Shown here piece by piece: positions 1 through 8,266 of a stretch of 64,000 nucleotides of DNA (position 1 is its first letter; every line of letters begins with the position of its first letter). The notes under the pieces were generated by a model. That model was given only the letters and a program-made list of their open reading frames with translations, was not told the origin of the DNA and did no database searches. This stretch comes from Nocardioides sp. zg-DK7169. Its GTDB lineage: Bacteria > Actinomycetota > Actinomycetes > Propionibacteriales > Nocardioidaceae. Both the position numbers and the translations under genes were made by a program. The stretch covers positions 62,001 through 126,000 of the forward strand of contig NZ_JABJRA010000001.1 of NCBI RefSeq assembly GCF_013155365.1, in the 5' to 3' direction.

Positions 1-65
1 ATCTCGTAGGACTTCCCGTCCACGTCCAGGGTGCTCTTGGCACCGAAGCTGTCCTGACTGGCCAC
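1..65 (-). CDS. acnA: Aconitate hydratase, N-terminal fragment
   Basis: Only the first 21 or so codons are inside the window. The predicted start reads VASQDSFGAKSTLDVDGKSY, which is the typical beginning of actinobacterial aconitase A, the TCA enzyme that interconverts citrate and isocitrate with a [4Fe-4S] cluster. I chose the GTG at 63-65 because a GAGGAG ribosome-binding site lies about seven bases upstream. An in-frame ATG at 109-111 would add 15 residues that do not look like the family. The assignment rests on this short N-terminal match only. Confidence 0.75.
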   Translation of the reverse strand, partial: MASQDSFGAKSTLDVDGKSYE

Positions 66-194
66 AGCCAACATCTCCTCGTCGAACGTTGCGAAATTAA
101 GCGTTGCCATCTTGCCGCGCGGCGCGACCGGCCGGAAAGCAAGGTTCGCCTTACTCGCGGCCCGTCCGTCGCCACCCGGACGTCCAGCAGAATG

Positions 195-208
195 TCTTGA
201 CATCAAGA
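195..208. promoter_or_regulatory. Palindrome in the acnA/permease intergenic region
   Basis: The sequence TCTTGACATCAAGA consists of two perfect 6-base arms around a 2-base spacer. It lies 130 bases upstream of acnA and 120 bases upstream of the divergent permease gene, so it could serve either. It resembles a dimeric repressor operator and overlaps a TTGACA that could act as a -35 element. The cognate regulator is not identifiable from this window. Confidence 0.45.
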
Positions 209-327
209 TACACGACGTCGAGGGGATGCGGTACGCCGCGGGCTGGCGCGCGTCGGCCAGGCGCTACGGTGACCCGTCAGTTCTGGTGGTGCCCTCCACC
301 GGTCGGATCCCCCGGGAGTGCCCCCAC

Positions 328-2097
328 ATGACGACCGATGCCTGGATCACTCTGGGAGTGATCCTCGCCGTCCTTGCTCTGCTGGTGCGTGGCCGGGTCT
401 CGCCGGCGGTCGTCGTCTTCGGCGGTGCCGTCGCGGTCCTGGTCCTGGGCGTGGTCGACGCGGATGCGGCGTTCTCCGGGTTCTCCAACTCCGCGCCCAT
501 CACCGTCGCCGCGCTGTACGTGCTGGCGGCGGGCATCGAGAAGACCGGCGCCCTCACGCCGGTGATGCAGCGCACGCTCGGTGAGCGTGGCCGGTACCGG
601 TTGCCCCTGCTCCGCACGCTCGTACCGACCGCCGGTGCCTCGGCGTTCCTCAACAACACCCCCATCGTGGCGATGCTCATCCCGCAGGTGACGGCGTGGG
701 CCAACCGACGCGGGCTCTCCGTCTCCAAGGTGCTGATGCCGGTGTCGTTCGCCGCCGTGCTCGGCGGGCTCATCACCGTGATCGGGACGTCGACGAACCT
801 CGTGGTGTCCGGCCAGATGGAGACCTTGGAGCTGCGCGAGATCGGGTTCTTCGAGATCGGCAGGCTGGGCCTGCCGATCGCGGTCATCGGCTTGATCGCG
901 GTCATCGTGCTGGCCCCTCGCGCCCTCCCCGACCGCCGCTCGGCCCGTGCCGAGATGGAGGAGGCGGGTCGCCGCTTCAGCGTGGAGATGATCGTGGAGC
1001 CGGGAGGTGCCATCGATGGGAAGACCGTGGAGGAGGCGAGGCTGCGCAACCTCTCCGGACTCTTTCTCGCGTCGGTGGACCGAGGCGACACGACGATCGC
1101 CCCGGTCCGCCCCGAGACCGTGCTGCGCGGCGGCAACCGTCTGCACTTCGCCGGTCCGATCGACAGGGTCGTCGAGCTCCAGGAGATGCGCGGCCTTCGC
1201 TCGGCGGAGCTGGAGCACGTCCTGGACCTCGACGACCCCTCCGTGGGCTACTACGAGGCCGTCGTCGGGTCCCGCTCGCCCCTGGTCGGCAGGACCCTGA
1301 AGGACGTCGGCTTCCGCTCCAACTACCAGGCGGCCGTGCTGGGCATCCACCGCTCGGGGCAGCTGCTCGAGGGCAGGATCGGCACGGAGACCATCCACGT
1401 GGGCGACACCCTGATCCTGGTGTCCGACCTCGGCTTCCGGGAGCGGTGGCGCGACCGCGCCGACTTCCTGCTGGTCGCTCCGTTGGACGGCACTCCCCCG
1501 GCGGCGACCTCGCGAGCCTGGATCCCGGTCGCGCTGCTCCTGGGCGTGGTCGGGCTCGCCGCGACCGAGACCGTCCCCATCCTCGAGGGATCGCTGGTGG
1601 CCGCCATCCTGCTGGTCGCCTCACGCGTCGTGTCGCCCCTGGAGGCGCGGCGGGCGATCGACATCGAGGTCATCGTCGTGATCGCCTCCGCGTTCGGGCT
1701 CGCCGCCGCGATGCAGGCCTCGGGCCTGGCCGCGACCATCGCCACCGGCCTCGTCGACGTCTTCTGGGGCTTCGGCGACCACGGGGTGCTGCTCGGCCTG
1801 GTGCTCGCCACCATCATCCTCACCGAGCTGGTGACGAACAATGCGGCGGCGCTGCTGATGCTGCCGATCGCGGTCTCCGCCGCAGGAGCCACCGGGCTGG
1901 ATCCCCGCGGCGCAGCGATCGCGGTCGCGGTGTCCGCCTCGGCGTCGTTCCTGTCGCCGATCGGCTACCAGACCAACATGATGGTCTACGGCCCCGGCGG
2001 CTACCGGTTCACCGACTACGCCCGGCTCGGGTGGGTGCTGACCCTGACCGTCCTGGTCCTGACCGTCGCGCTGGTGCCCGTGATCTGGACCGCCTGA
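328..2097 (+). CDS. SLC13-family permease with two RCK_C (TrkA-C) domains
   Basis: This is a 589-residue inner-membrane transporter of the DASS/SLC13 type, a family that usually moves sulfate or dicarboxylates with sodium or protons. Hydrophobic segments fill residues 1-200 and about 390-585. Between them are two soluble modules of RCK_C type, including stretches around IDGKTVEEARLRN and SPLVGRTLKDVGF, as is usual for this subfamily. The conserved transport loops with FLNNTPIVAM and TNNAAALLMLPI are present in both halves. The start at 328 follows a GGGAG; longer in-frame starts upstream lack hydrophobic or family-like sequence. The substrate cannot be told from sequence alone. Confidence 0.85.
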   Translation: MTTDAWITLGVILAVLALLVRGRVSPAVVVFGGAVAVLVLGVVDADAAFSGFSNSAPITVAALYVLAAGIEKTGALTPVMQRTLGERGRYRLPLLRTLVPTAGASAFLNNTPIVAMLIPQVTAWANRRGLSVSKVLMPVSFAAVLGGLITVIGTSTNLVVSGQMETLELREIGFFEIGRLGLPIAVIGLIAVIVLAPRALPDRRSARAEMEEAGRRFSVEMIVEPGGAIDGKTVEEARLRNLSGLFLASVDRGDTTIAPVRPETVLRGGNRLHFAGPIDRVVELQEMRGLRSAELEHVLDLDDPSVGYYEAVVGSRSPLVGRTLKDVGFRSNYQAAVLGIHRSGQLLEGRIGTETIHVGDTLILVSDLGFRERWRDRADFLLVAPLDGTPPAATSRAWIPVALLLGVVGLAATETVPILEGSLVAAILLVASRVVSPLEARRAIDIEVIVVIASAFGLAAAMQASGLAATIATGLVDVFWGFGDHGVLLGLVLATIILTELVTNNAAALLMLPIAVSAAGATGLDPRGAAIAVAVSASASFLSPIGYQTNMMVYGPGGYRFTDYARLGWVLTLTVLVLTVALVPVIWTA

Positions 2098-2230
2098 GGC
2101 TCGGCAGTGGTGAGGCCCTCGCGGTAGGGCCCGACACCCACCAGGACGAAGGCCCACCGCCCACGATCCTGGCTGACAGGGCGCGCGACCGAACGCCGGT
2201 CATGCCGCATCGCAGGCCCGCTGTGTTCCC

Positions 2231-3136
2231 TCACCATGTCGGGCGGTCGGACGTCTGGCCCTTCGCCGGTGCCGACTGGTCCTGCTCGGCGGCCCGGCGC
2301 CGGGCTGCGCCGGCCACCCGGTCCTCGAGCTGGGCGGCCTTGTCCTCGGGCGAGGGCTCCGGCTGCGGCTGCGGCTCGCCGCGCGGCGCTCCGGACAGCT
2401 TCTCCTGCAGGCGCCGCGTGGCCTCCTGCAGCTGGTCGGCCTCCGAGGGCTGTCCCTCGCCCTCGGACTCGCCGTCCCCATCGCCCGTCTGCCCGCCCTC
2501 GGACTCGCCGTCCCCCTCATCCGTCTGGTCGCCCTCGGAGTCACCGTCGTCGGTGTCCGGCGGAGAAGGCTCCTCCGGGCTCTCCCCGGAGCTTGACTCC
2601 TCCTCGGCGCCCGAGTCCTCGGCTCCAGCGTCGTCTGCCGAGCACCCCTCGGCCTCGGCCAGCACCTGCTGAGCCTGGGCCCAGCGTGCCTTCGCCCCCA
2701 CGGGGTCGTCGGCCTCCTCCAGGTGGTCACCGAGGACCTCCAGCGCGAGTGCCTCGTTGAGAGCCACCCGGCACAGCGAGTGCTGCGGGACGTCGGTGCG
2801 CGCCCGCGCGAAGAGCTCGGCCGCCTCCAGCCACCTGCCCTGCGAGTAGACGGCGACGCCGACGTCGTACGGCGCCTTCCACCTCTCGACGACGTCGATG
2901 CGGTCCCCCACCCGGAACCACCGCTCGGCCGCGGCGTGGTCACCCTGCCGCCATGCCCGGTCGCCGGCCACGGCGCTCGTGACCAGGACGGCCAGGTACG
3001 CCGCGGCCGCGATCGCCAACGCGACGCACACGCCACCAGTCCAGCGCACCCGTCGTCGTGTCCTGGCCCGGACCGGATCGAGGAGACCCTCGTGCGTGTG
3101 GACCTCGTGTGCGGAGGACCGTCCTACCAACCTCAC
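2231..3136 (-). CDS. TPR-type membrane protein, last gene of the MoxR/VWA cluster (BatC-like)
   Basis: The 301-residue protein has a single transmembrane segment near residues 32-57. A region of about 110 residues with TPR-like helices follows (DRAWRQGDHAAAERWFRVGD and the following repeats). The tail is long, acidic and low in complexity. Its position after two VWA genes, with a 4-base overlap, matches the TPR partner (BatC/BatE type) seen in MoxR-VWA clusters. These partners are thought to scaffold protein complexes at the membrane. The acidic tail contains a DNA-level tandem repeat, listed separately. The family call depends on context more than on similarity. Confidence 0.65.
   Translation of the reverse strand: MRLVGRSSAHEVHTHEGLLDPVRARTRRRVRWTGGVCVALAIAAAAYLAVLVTSAVAGDRAWRQGDHAAAERWFRVGDRIDVVERWKAPYDVGVAVYSQGRWLEAAELFARARTDVPQHSLCRVALNEALALEVLGDHLEEADDPVGAKARWAQAQQVLAEAEGCSADDAGAEDSGAEEESSSGESPEEPSPPDTDDGDSEGDQTDEGDGESEGGQTGDGDGESEGEGQPSEADQLQEATRRLQEKLSGAPRGEPQPQPEPSPEDKAAQLEDRVAGAARRRAAEQDQSAPAKGQTSDRPTW
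2460..2549 (-). repeat. 36-bp tandem repeat, 2.5 copies, coding
   Basis: Two 36-base units (2460-2495 and 2496-2531) and a half unit (2532-2549) encode the repeated GDGESEG-type acidic segment of the TPR protein. The units differ at only a few positions. The unit length keeps the reading frame, so copy number can vary without breaking the gene. Confidence 0.75.
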
Positions 3137-4083
3137 TGCTCCTCCTTCACGGTGCGCCAGCGCCGCACCGCCACCACCAGATGGCCCAGCAGGAGCGGGA
3201 CCAGCCCCACGGCCACCAGCCAGTAGTACTCAGCCCCGGGCACGACCTCGCGCACCGCGGATCCCGCCGGCCGGGCGAGGTCGGGGAGGGCCTCTCCCCC
3301 GGTGCGGTGCACGTAGGACCCGCGCAGCTCGTCCGCCATCCCACGCAGGGTGCCCTCGTCCAGCACGGAGCGCTGTTCCACCCCGTCCCAGGACACGAGG
3401 TCGGAGGCGCCCGGCGCGACCGGCATCACCCCGCCGTCCCTCGTGCCGTAGCCGAGCACCCACGCCTCGTCGACCAGGTCGGCCACCGGGGCGAGCGACT
3501 CCCTCGCCGCCGCCTGGGTCTGCTCGCCGTCACCGGCGTAGATCAGCACCCGGGCGTTGTCGGGCCGCTGGCCGGCGAGCTTCGTCAACGTCTCGCGGGC
3601 CAGCCCCACCCCGACCGAGACGTCCGAGCCGGTCGCCTTCGCCGACGGTCGCCATCCGACGGTGCCCAGGGTCGTGACCACGCTCCTCACATCCGTGGTG
3701 GGCGGCACGAGCAGGCGGGCGGTGTCGTCGAAGACGATCACCGAGACATGAGCGCCCGCGGCACCGGCGACGACCTCGATCAGGTCCTCGCTGGCGCCCT
3801 CCATGCGGGAGCGCCCACCCGTGTGGTCCGTGGCCCCCATCGAGGCGGTCCGGTCCAGCATCACCACCACGTCGACGGCGTTCTCCACCGGGACGTCGCG
3901 CTCGTGCTGCCCCGAGGGGCGCAACGCCACGAGCACCAACCCCAGTGCCACCACGATCCGCAGGAGATCTGTCGCCCTCGTGGCTCGCGAGGAGCCTCGC
4001 CACCTCCCGGCCGTGAGGACACCGAGGGTCATCACGGCGGCCCCCGTCGCGAGCACCAGCCACCAGTCCGGTTGCCAGGTCAT
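3133..4083 (-). CDS. VWA-domain membrane protein (BatB-like)
   Basis: The 316-residue protein has transmembrane helices near residues 8-25 and 38-56 and near the C-terminus (about 285-305), with a von Willebrand A domain between. The metal-ion-dependent adhesion site reads DRTAS, a DxTxS variant of the usual DxSxS. Paired with the next VWA gene upstream (4-base overlap) and a MoxR ATPase, it fits the Bat/aerotolerance-type layout, where AAA+ and VWA proteins act together as a chaperone or metal-insertion pair. The client is unknown; the operon context suggests a cobalamin-uptake component. Confidence 0.78.
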   Translation of the reverse strand: MTWQPDWWLVLATGAAVMTLGVLTAGRWRGSSRATRATDLLRIVVALGLVLVALRPSGQHERDVPVENAVDVVVMLDRTASMGATDHTGGRSRMEGASEDLIEVVAGAAGAHVSVIVFDDTARLLVPPTTDVRSVVTTLGTVGWRPSAKATGSDVSVGVGLARETLTKLAGQRPDNARVLIYAGDGEQTQAAARESLAPVADLVDEAWVLGYGTRDGGVMPVAPGASDLVSWDGVEQRSVLDEGTLRGMADELRGSYVHRTGGEALPDLARPAGSAVREVVPGAEYYWLVAVGLVPLLLGHLVVAVRRWRTVKEEQ

Positions 4084-5045
4084 GGCTTTCTCCTGTCGGC
4101 GGCCGTGACCACTCCGAGTCCCAGCAGAGTGATCAGGACACCGGGGGCGATGACGTCGAAGCTGTGCTCCTGGGCCGTGGCCAGGAGCACCGTTCGTTCC
4201 TGCTTGGCGACGGCCAGCGAGATGACGGCGGTGTTGGTCGGCTCCCCGGCGCTCAGCAACAAGACGTCGCCGTGGGTGCGCGCGGTCTGCCCCCGCAGCT
4301 CGGCCACCGCGTTCGCCTGGGTCCCCCGCGGCGTGACGGCGAAGACCATCACGTCGCGCTCGACGGCGAGGTCAGTGGCTTCCTGGAGGGTGTAGAGCGA
4401 GTCGCCGGAGACCAGGTTGTCGGTGGCCAGCACGAGGGTGCGCGCCCTCTCCTCCTCGGGCCGGTCGAAGTGCTGCACGCAGCTCGCGAGACCGTCCCCG
4501 ACCAAGGAGGATCCCGAGGCCGGGGCGGTGGTCCCGGCGACCGGGTCCTCGCCCCGCAGCTCCTCTCGCGCCGCGGCGAGGCGCGTGGCCACTTCCTCGT
4601 GGTCGTCGGTCAGGGCGAAGCCGGTCACGGCGTTCGCGTCGAACATCACGAAGCCGATCCGTTCCTCGGTGAGCTCACCGACCAGCGCCCGGTAGGTGTC
4701 CACGATGTCCTCCACCACGGGCACCATCGAGCCGGAGACGTCCATGCACAGCACGACATCGCGCTGCCGCATCGCCTCGGACTCCTCGTTCACCATGACG
4801 AACCGCGAGCCGAGCAGCGCCAGCCCCGCGATCGCCACCGCCACCCCGGCGACGAGGAGTCGCCGCTTCCGTGACTCCCGGCGGACGGCCTCCTTCCACG
4901 ACGGGAGACGACGCAGGCGCTCGGAGGCGGCCACGAGGACGCCGGGGTGACTCGGCGCACGCGGAGGACGCAGCCACGCGAGGAGGCCCACCACGACGCC
5001 CAGCGCCAGGACGGCGGCCCCCACCCACCACTGGATCAACGCCAT
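4080..5045 (-). CDS. VWA-domain membrane protein (BatA-like)
   Basis: This 321-residue protein has a canonical VWA domain beginning with VVLCMDVSGSM, so the DxSxS metal site is intact. It is flanked by N-terminal transmembrane segments (residues 4-25 and about 65-82) and one at the C-terminus. The ATG at 5045 is chosen because it gives a membrane N-terminus (MALIQWWVGAAVLALG) and overlaps the preceding gene by 10 bases. It probably partners the MoxR ATPase encoded further upstream in the same operon. Confidence 0.8.
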   Translation of the reverse strand: MALIQWWVGAAVLALGVVVGLLAWLRPPRAPSHPGVLVAASERLRRLPSWKEAVRRESRKRRLLVAGVAVAIAGLALLGSRFVMVNEESEAMRQRDVVLCMDVSGSMVPVVEDIVDTYRALVGELTEERIGFVMFDANAVTGFALTDDHEEVATRLAAAREELRGEDPVAGTTAPASGSSLVGDGLASCVQHFDRPEEERARTLVLATDNLVSGDSLYTLQEATDLAVERDVMVFAVTPRGTQANAVAELRGQTARTHGDVLLLSAGEPTNTAVISLAVAKQERTVLLATAQEHSFDVIAPGVLITLLGLGVVTAADRRKP

Positions 5046-5506
5046 GCCGTCACCACGTCGATGGCGCGCGCACCCAGGGCGGCGTCGTCCACGTCCCCCT
5101 GCGGGCGGAAGACGGTGTCCCCGAGGTCGACCAGCAGATCGACCGCGGGCGCCAGCCGCGGGTCGCGATCGGCGGCGACCACCCACTCGGCACGGGTGGT
5201 GAAGTCCAGGTCGGTCCCGGTCACGGTGCCGAGGAACCTCCGTAGCTCGGCACCCACACGGGTGACCACGTCACGTCGGGCGTCGCCGTCCCCGTCTGCC
5301 GCGGTCGCCAGCAGCTCGCGGACGCGGGCCAGCGTGGCGCCGCGCAGAGCCTCGACGTCGTGCCCCTCGGCCCGGTCAGGCCCTCGCAGGGCGCGGCGCA
5401 TCAGCAGCACGACGACCACGGCGGTCACGACGCAACCGGCGAGGACGACCCACCACACGGTCGCGTAGAGGACGGGCGGGTTGATGCGGTCCAGCTCATC
5501 GGACAC
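5036..5506 (-). CDS. DUF4381-like single-pass membrane protein
   Basis: The 156-residue protein has one transmembrane helix at about residues 14-36 followed by a soluble helical domain. Proteins of this size and topology (DUF4381 type) sit between DUF58 and VWA genes in many MoxR clusters. It overlaps DUF58 upstream by 11 bases and the VWA gene downstream by 10, so translation is probably coupled. No catalytic motif is visible. The DUF call is mainly positional. Confidence 0.6.
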   Translation of the reverse strand: MSDELDRINPPVLYATVWWVVLAGCVVTAVVVVLLMRRALRGPDRAEGHDVEALRGATLARVRELLATAADGDGDARRDVVTRVGAELRRFLGTVTGTDLDFTTRAEWVVAADRDPRLAPAVDLLVDLGDTVFRPQGDVDDAALGARAIDVVTAWR

Positions 5507-6389
5507 GACGTCTCCGCTCCATCAGCGTCAGCAGTGCGGGCACCGCCTCGTCGAGGCGCGCCAGATGGACGTGCGCGACGCCCAGTCGCCGCAGTGCGGT
5601 CTCTCGCCGCTCCTTCCGGTCGGCGTCGGCGCTCGCCAGCTCCGCGACCAGACCTGGGTGGGCGGCGACGAAGTCCGGAACCGTACGACGCGTGCCGACG
5701 TCCACGGTCGCGATGCCGTGGCGCAGGGGCGCCGTCGGGTCGGCGTCGGCGACCGTCAGCACCACCAGTTCGTGCTGGGCCGCGAGGCGCACCAAGCGGT
5801 GCTCCACGTCCGGCCCCCACTCCAGGTCGTCCAGGACCACGACCATCAGGGTGCGACGACGCAGTGCCACCGACGCGTGGTCCAACAGGTCCAGGGTGCG
5901 CCGACCGGCCGCATCCGGGTCGCAGGCACGGACCACCTCCTCCAGCATGCGCTCGAGGTCGACCTCGCGCGTGCTGGGGCGCGTGGCCCGTGGCCCGTCG
6001 GGCCCGCTGTGCACCAGGCCGACGTGGTCGCCGGCCCGCATGGCGATCCAGCCCACCAGGCCGGCAGCCGTCACCGCGACGTCGCGCTTCAGGTCGGTGG
6101 CCGTCGGGTCCCAGTGGGCCGCTGCCGCGAGCTCCCGTCCGGTGTCGACGACCAGCATCACGACGGCGCGGCGCTCGGCGACGTGTCGCTTGACGAGCAG
6201 GTCGCCGTGGCGGGCGGAGGCCTTCCAATCGATGTCGGCGACGTCGTCGCCCGCGACGTAGGCCCTCAGGTCGGAGAAGTCGAGGCTGCGGGCGTGCGAG
6301 GTCGACGCGTGTCTCCCGTCGAGCAACGTGCGGACCCGGCGATGGGCCACGAGCTCGGCTCGGGTCCGGATGCGGTTGAGCAGGGCCAT
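5496..6389 (-). CDS. DUF58 protein of the MoxR cluster
   Basis: A 297-residue soluble protein carrying the DUF58 hallmark: YVAGDDVADIDWKASAR at about residues 48-64. This corresponds to the family motif with GDDxxxIDWxxxAR. DUF58 proteins nearly always accompany MoxR ATPases and contain a VWA-like fold. The gene begins three bases after moxR ends and is read in the same direction. Function is unproven for the family as a whole; a role as substrate adaptor or partner of the AAA+ ring is inferred from co-occurrence. Confidence 0.85.
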   Translation of the reverse strand: MALLNRIRTRAELVAHRRVRTLLDGRHASTSHARSLDFSDLRAYVAGDDVADIDWKASARHGDLLVKRHVAERRAVVMLVVDTGRELAAAAHWDPTATDLKRDVAVTAAGLVGWIAMRAGDHVGLVHSGPDGPRATRPSTREVDLERMLEEVVRACDPDAAGRRTLDLLDHASVALRRRTLMVVVLDDLEWGPDVEHRLVRLAAQHELVVLTVADADPTAPLRHGIATVDVGTRRTVPDFVAAHPGLVAELASADADRKERRETALRRLGVAHVHLARLDEAVPALLTLMERRRRVR

Positions 6390-6392
6390 GGC

Positions 6393-7379
6393 TCAGGGGG
6401 TCGGCACGGCGGCGAACACGGCGTCGATGACGTCGTCGGCCCGGACCCGCGTCGCCACGGCCTCGAAGGTGAGGATGAGGCGGTGGCGCAGCACCTGGTG
6501 CCGCAGCCCCACGACGTCCTCCGGGAGCACGTGGTCGCGGCCGGCCAGCACGGCCATGGCGCGGGCGGCCTGGAGGAACGCGATGGCTCCTCGCGGGCTG
6601 GCGCCGTGCTCGATGGAGCGCGCGACGTCGGCGGCCAGGTAGGCGTGCGGGTTCCGGGTGACGTTGACGATCTCCACGATGTAGCGCAGGACGGCCTCGT
6701 CGACGTGGACCCGGTCCGCGACCGACTGCAGGAAGACGACGTCGTCCAGGGAGGCGACCGGCTGGACGCGCGTGTCGCGGAGGCCGCCGTCCGCCATGCG
6801 ACGAAGCATCTGGGCCTCCTCGAGCGGGCTCGGGTGCTCGAGCACCTCCTTGAGCAGGAAGCGGTCCATCTGGGCCTGCGGGAGGACGTAGGTCCCCTCC
6901 TCGTCGATGGGGTTCTGGGTGGCCAGCACCAGGAACGGGTCGGGCAGTCGGTGCGTCTCGCCACCGATCGTCGTCTGCCGCTCCTGCATCGCCTCCAGCA
7001 TCGCCGACTGGGTCTTCGCCGAGGACCGGTTGATCTCGTCGAGCAGCACGAAGTGCGCGTGGACGGGCCCCAGCTGGGTGGAGAACGTCGAGGTCCGCGG
7101 GTCGTACACCTGGGTCCCGATGATGTCCGAGGGCAGCAGGTCCGGAGTGCACTGGACCCGGGAGAAGCTCGCAGCCACCGCCGAGGAGAGCACCGAGGCC
7201 GACAGCGTCTTGGCCAGTCCCGGCACCGACTCCATGAGCACATGTCCCCGCGCCACCAGCGTGACCAGCAGGCTGCGAAGCAAGGTCCGCTGCCCCACCA
7301 CCTTGCTGGCGAAGGCGGCCTCGATGGCGGAGACGATCCGCGTGGCGCGCTCGGTGTCATGGTCGATCAACTGCGTCAT
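6393..7379 (-). CDS. MoxR-family AAA+ ATPase
   Basis: This 328-residue AAA+ protein has an intact Walker A (SVPGLAKT, lysine at about residue 57), Walker B (FVLLDEINR, D114-E115) and the MoxR signature around LATQNPIDEEGTYVLPQAQ. MoxR ATPases are cytosolic chaperone-like rings that work with VWA proteins, related in architecture to the magnesium and cobalt chelatase ATPase subunits. The start overlaps the stop of the ECF S-like gene (ATGA), which places it in one transcription unit with the transporter genes upstream. It is the only ATPase in the operon with intact nucleotide-binding residues. Confidence 0.93.
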   Translation of the reverse strand: MTQLIDHDTERATRIVSAIEAAFASKVVGQRTLLRSLLVTLVARGHVLMESVPGLAKTLSASVLSSAVAASFSRVQCTPDLLPSDIIGTQVYDPRTSTFSTQLGPVHAHFVLLDEINRSSAKTQSAMLEAMQERQTTIGGETHRLPDPFLVLATQNPIDEEGTYVLPQAQMDRFLLKEVLEHPSPLEEAQMLRRMADGGLRDTRVQPVASLDDVVFLQSVADRVHVDEAVLRYIVEIVNVTRNPHAYLAADVARSIEHGASPRGAIAFLQAARAMAVLAGRDHVLPEDVVGLRHQVLRHRLILTFEAVATRVRADDVIDAVFAAVPTP

Positions 7380-8266
7380 TGCTTCTCCTGCTCGGCGGGC
7401 ACGGAGGCCCAGAGGCGTGCGATTGCGGAACTGTCCTCGCGCCGGCGAACCGCTGCGGCGAGGTCGTCATCGGTCATCGACCGTCGGGTCGTGGACCCGT
7501 GGAGCGCCGGCCCACGCAACAGGCGCAGCACGGGCAGTCCGAGGGTGGCGACGAGGAGGGCGGTGGTGACGCCCCGGATGGTGTCGTAGGCCAGCGAGGT
7601 CTCCACCGTGTAGGCCCACAGGCGGGCCAGCACCTCGCCCGGCGGGAGACCGGGGGCGAAGTGGTCGGTGGTGGTGCCCGGGTCCTGGGCCCAGCCGATG
7701 AGGTTGAGCAGGACACCGGAGGTGATGCCCACCCCGACAGCCAGTGGGATCGCCGCGAGCCAGGCGGCCAGCGTGGGCACCCAGCGCAGCGCCGAGCCCA
7801 GCGCGCCGACCACCGCCCACACGAGGCATTGGGCCGGCAGGGTCTCGGCGGGCGTGGCGAGGAGCGTCGTCGAGACGAGGGCCGCGGAGGCCCCGGTGAG
7901 CACACCTCCGGCCAGGCCGAGACCGGCACCAGCGAGAAGGGGCAGCGCATGGACCACCTCCACGCCGCCCGTGCCGGGGGTCATCACCGCGCGCAGGACG
8001 CAGTCGGCGACCACCAGGCACACCACGGACGTGAGCGGCTTCGTCTGGCGGCCACACTCGCGCCAGATCGTGACCGCGAGCAGCACCAGGCCCGCCGTCT
8101 GGGCAGCGAGCACCCACGGCGCCTCGAGACGGACCTGCTCACGGCTCGGAACGCCCGCCGAGTCCCACACCGGCCACCCCAGCCAGACCAGCCCGCCGGC
8201 CAGCCAGGCGAGGGCGACCAGGGCGGACCAGCGGCGGGTGGTGCCGAGGCTCGACCATCCCTTCAT
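7376..8266 (-). CDS. ECF transporter substrate-binding-like (S) membrane protein
   Basis: A 296-residue polytopic membrane protein with about six or seven hydrophobic segments and a soluble C-terminal tail of about 45 residues. Its place after T- and A-type genes, with a 4-base overlap at both ends, makes it the candidate S component that would bind the vitamin. S components are usually 170-220 residues, so this one is long. The start at 8266 (MKGWSSLGTT) is chosen for its overlap with the ATPase gene; a longer frame upstream is arginine-rich antisense-type sequence. The cobalamin substrate is inferred from the riboswitch in front of the operon. Confidence 0.62.
   Translation of the reverse strand: MKGWSSLGTTRRWSALVALAWLAGGLVWLGWPVWDSAGVPSREQVRLEAPWVLAAQTAGLVLLAVTIWRECGRQTKPLTSVVCLVVADCVLRAVMTPGTGGVEVVHALPLLAGAGLGLAGGVLTGASAALVSTTLLATPAETLPAQCLVWAVVGALGSALRWVPTLAAWLAAIPLAVGVGITSGVLLNLIGWAQDPGTTTDHFAPGLPPGEVLARLWAYTVETSLAYDTIRGVTTALLVATLGLPVLRLLRGPALHGSTTRRSMTDDDLAAAVRRREDSSAIARLWASVPAEQEKQ

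Noticed and set aside
696..2672. 658-codon plus-strand open frame overlapping the SLC13 permease
   Set aside because: Arg/Pro/Gly-rich frame with no family features; it is the GC-rich shadow of the permease and the TPR gene.
5425..7152. 575-codon minus-strand open frame across the DUF58 and MoxR genes
   Set aside because: Composition is that of an out-of-frame shadow; the real genes in the other frame show conserved motifs.
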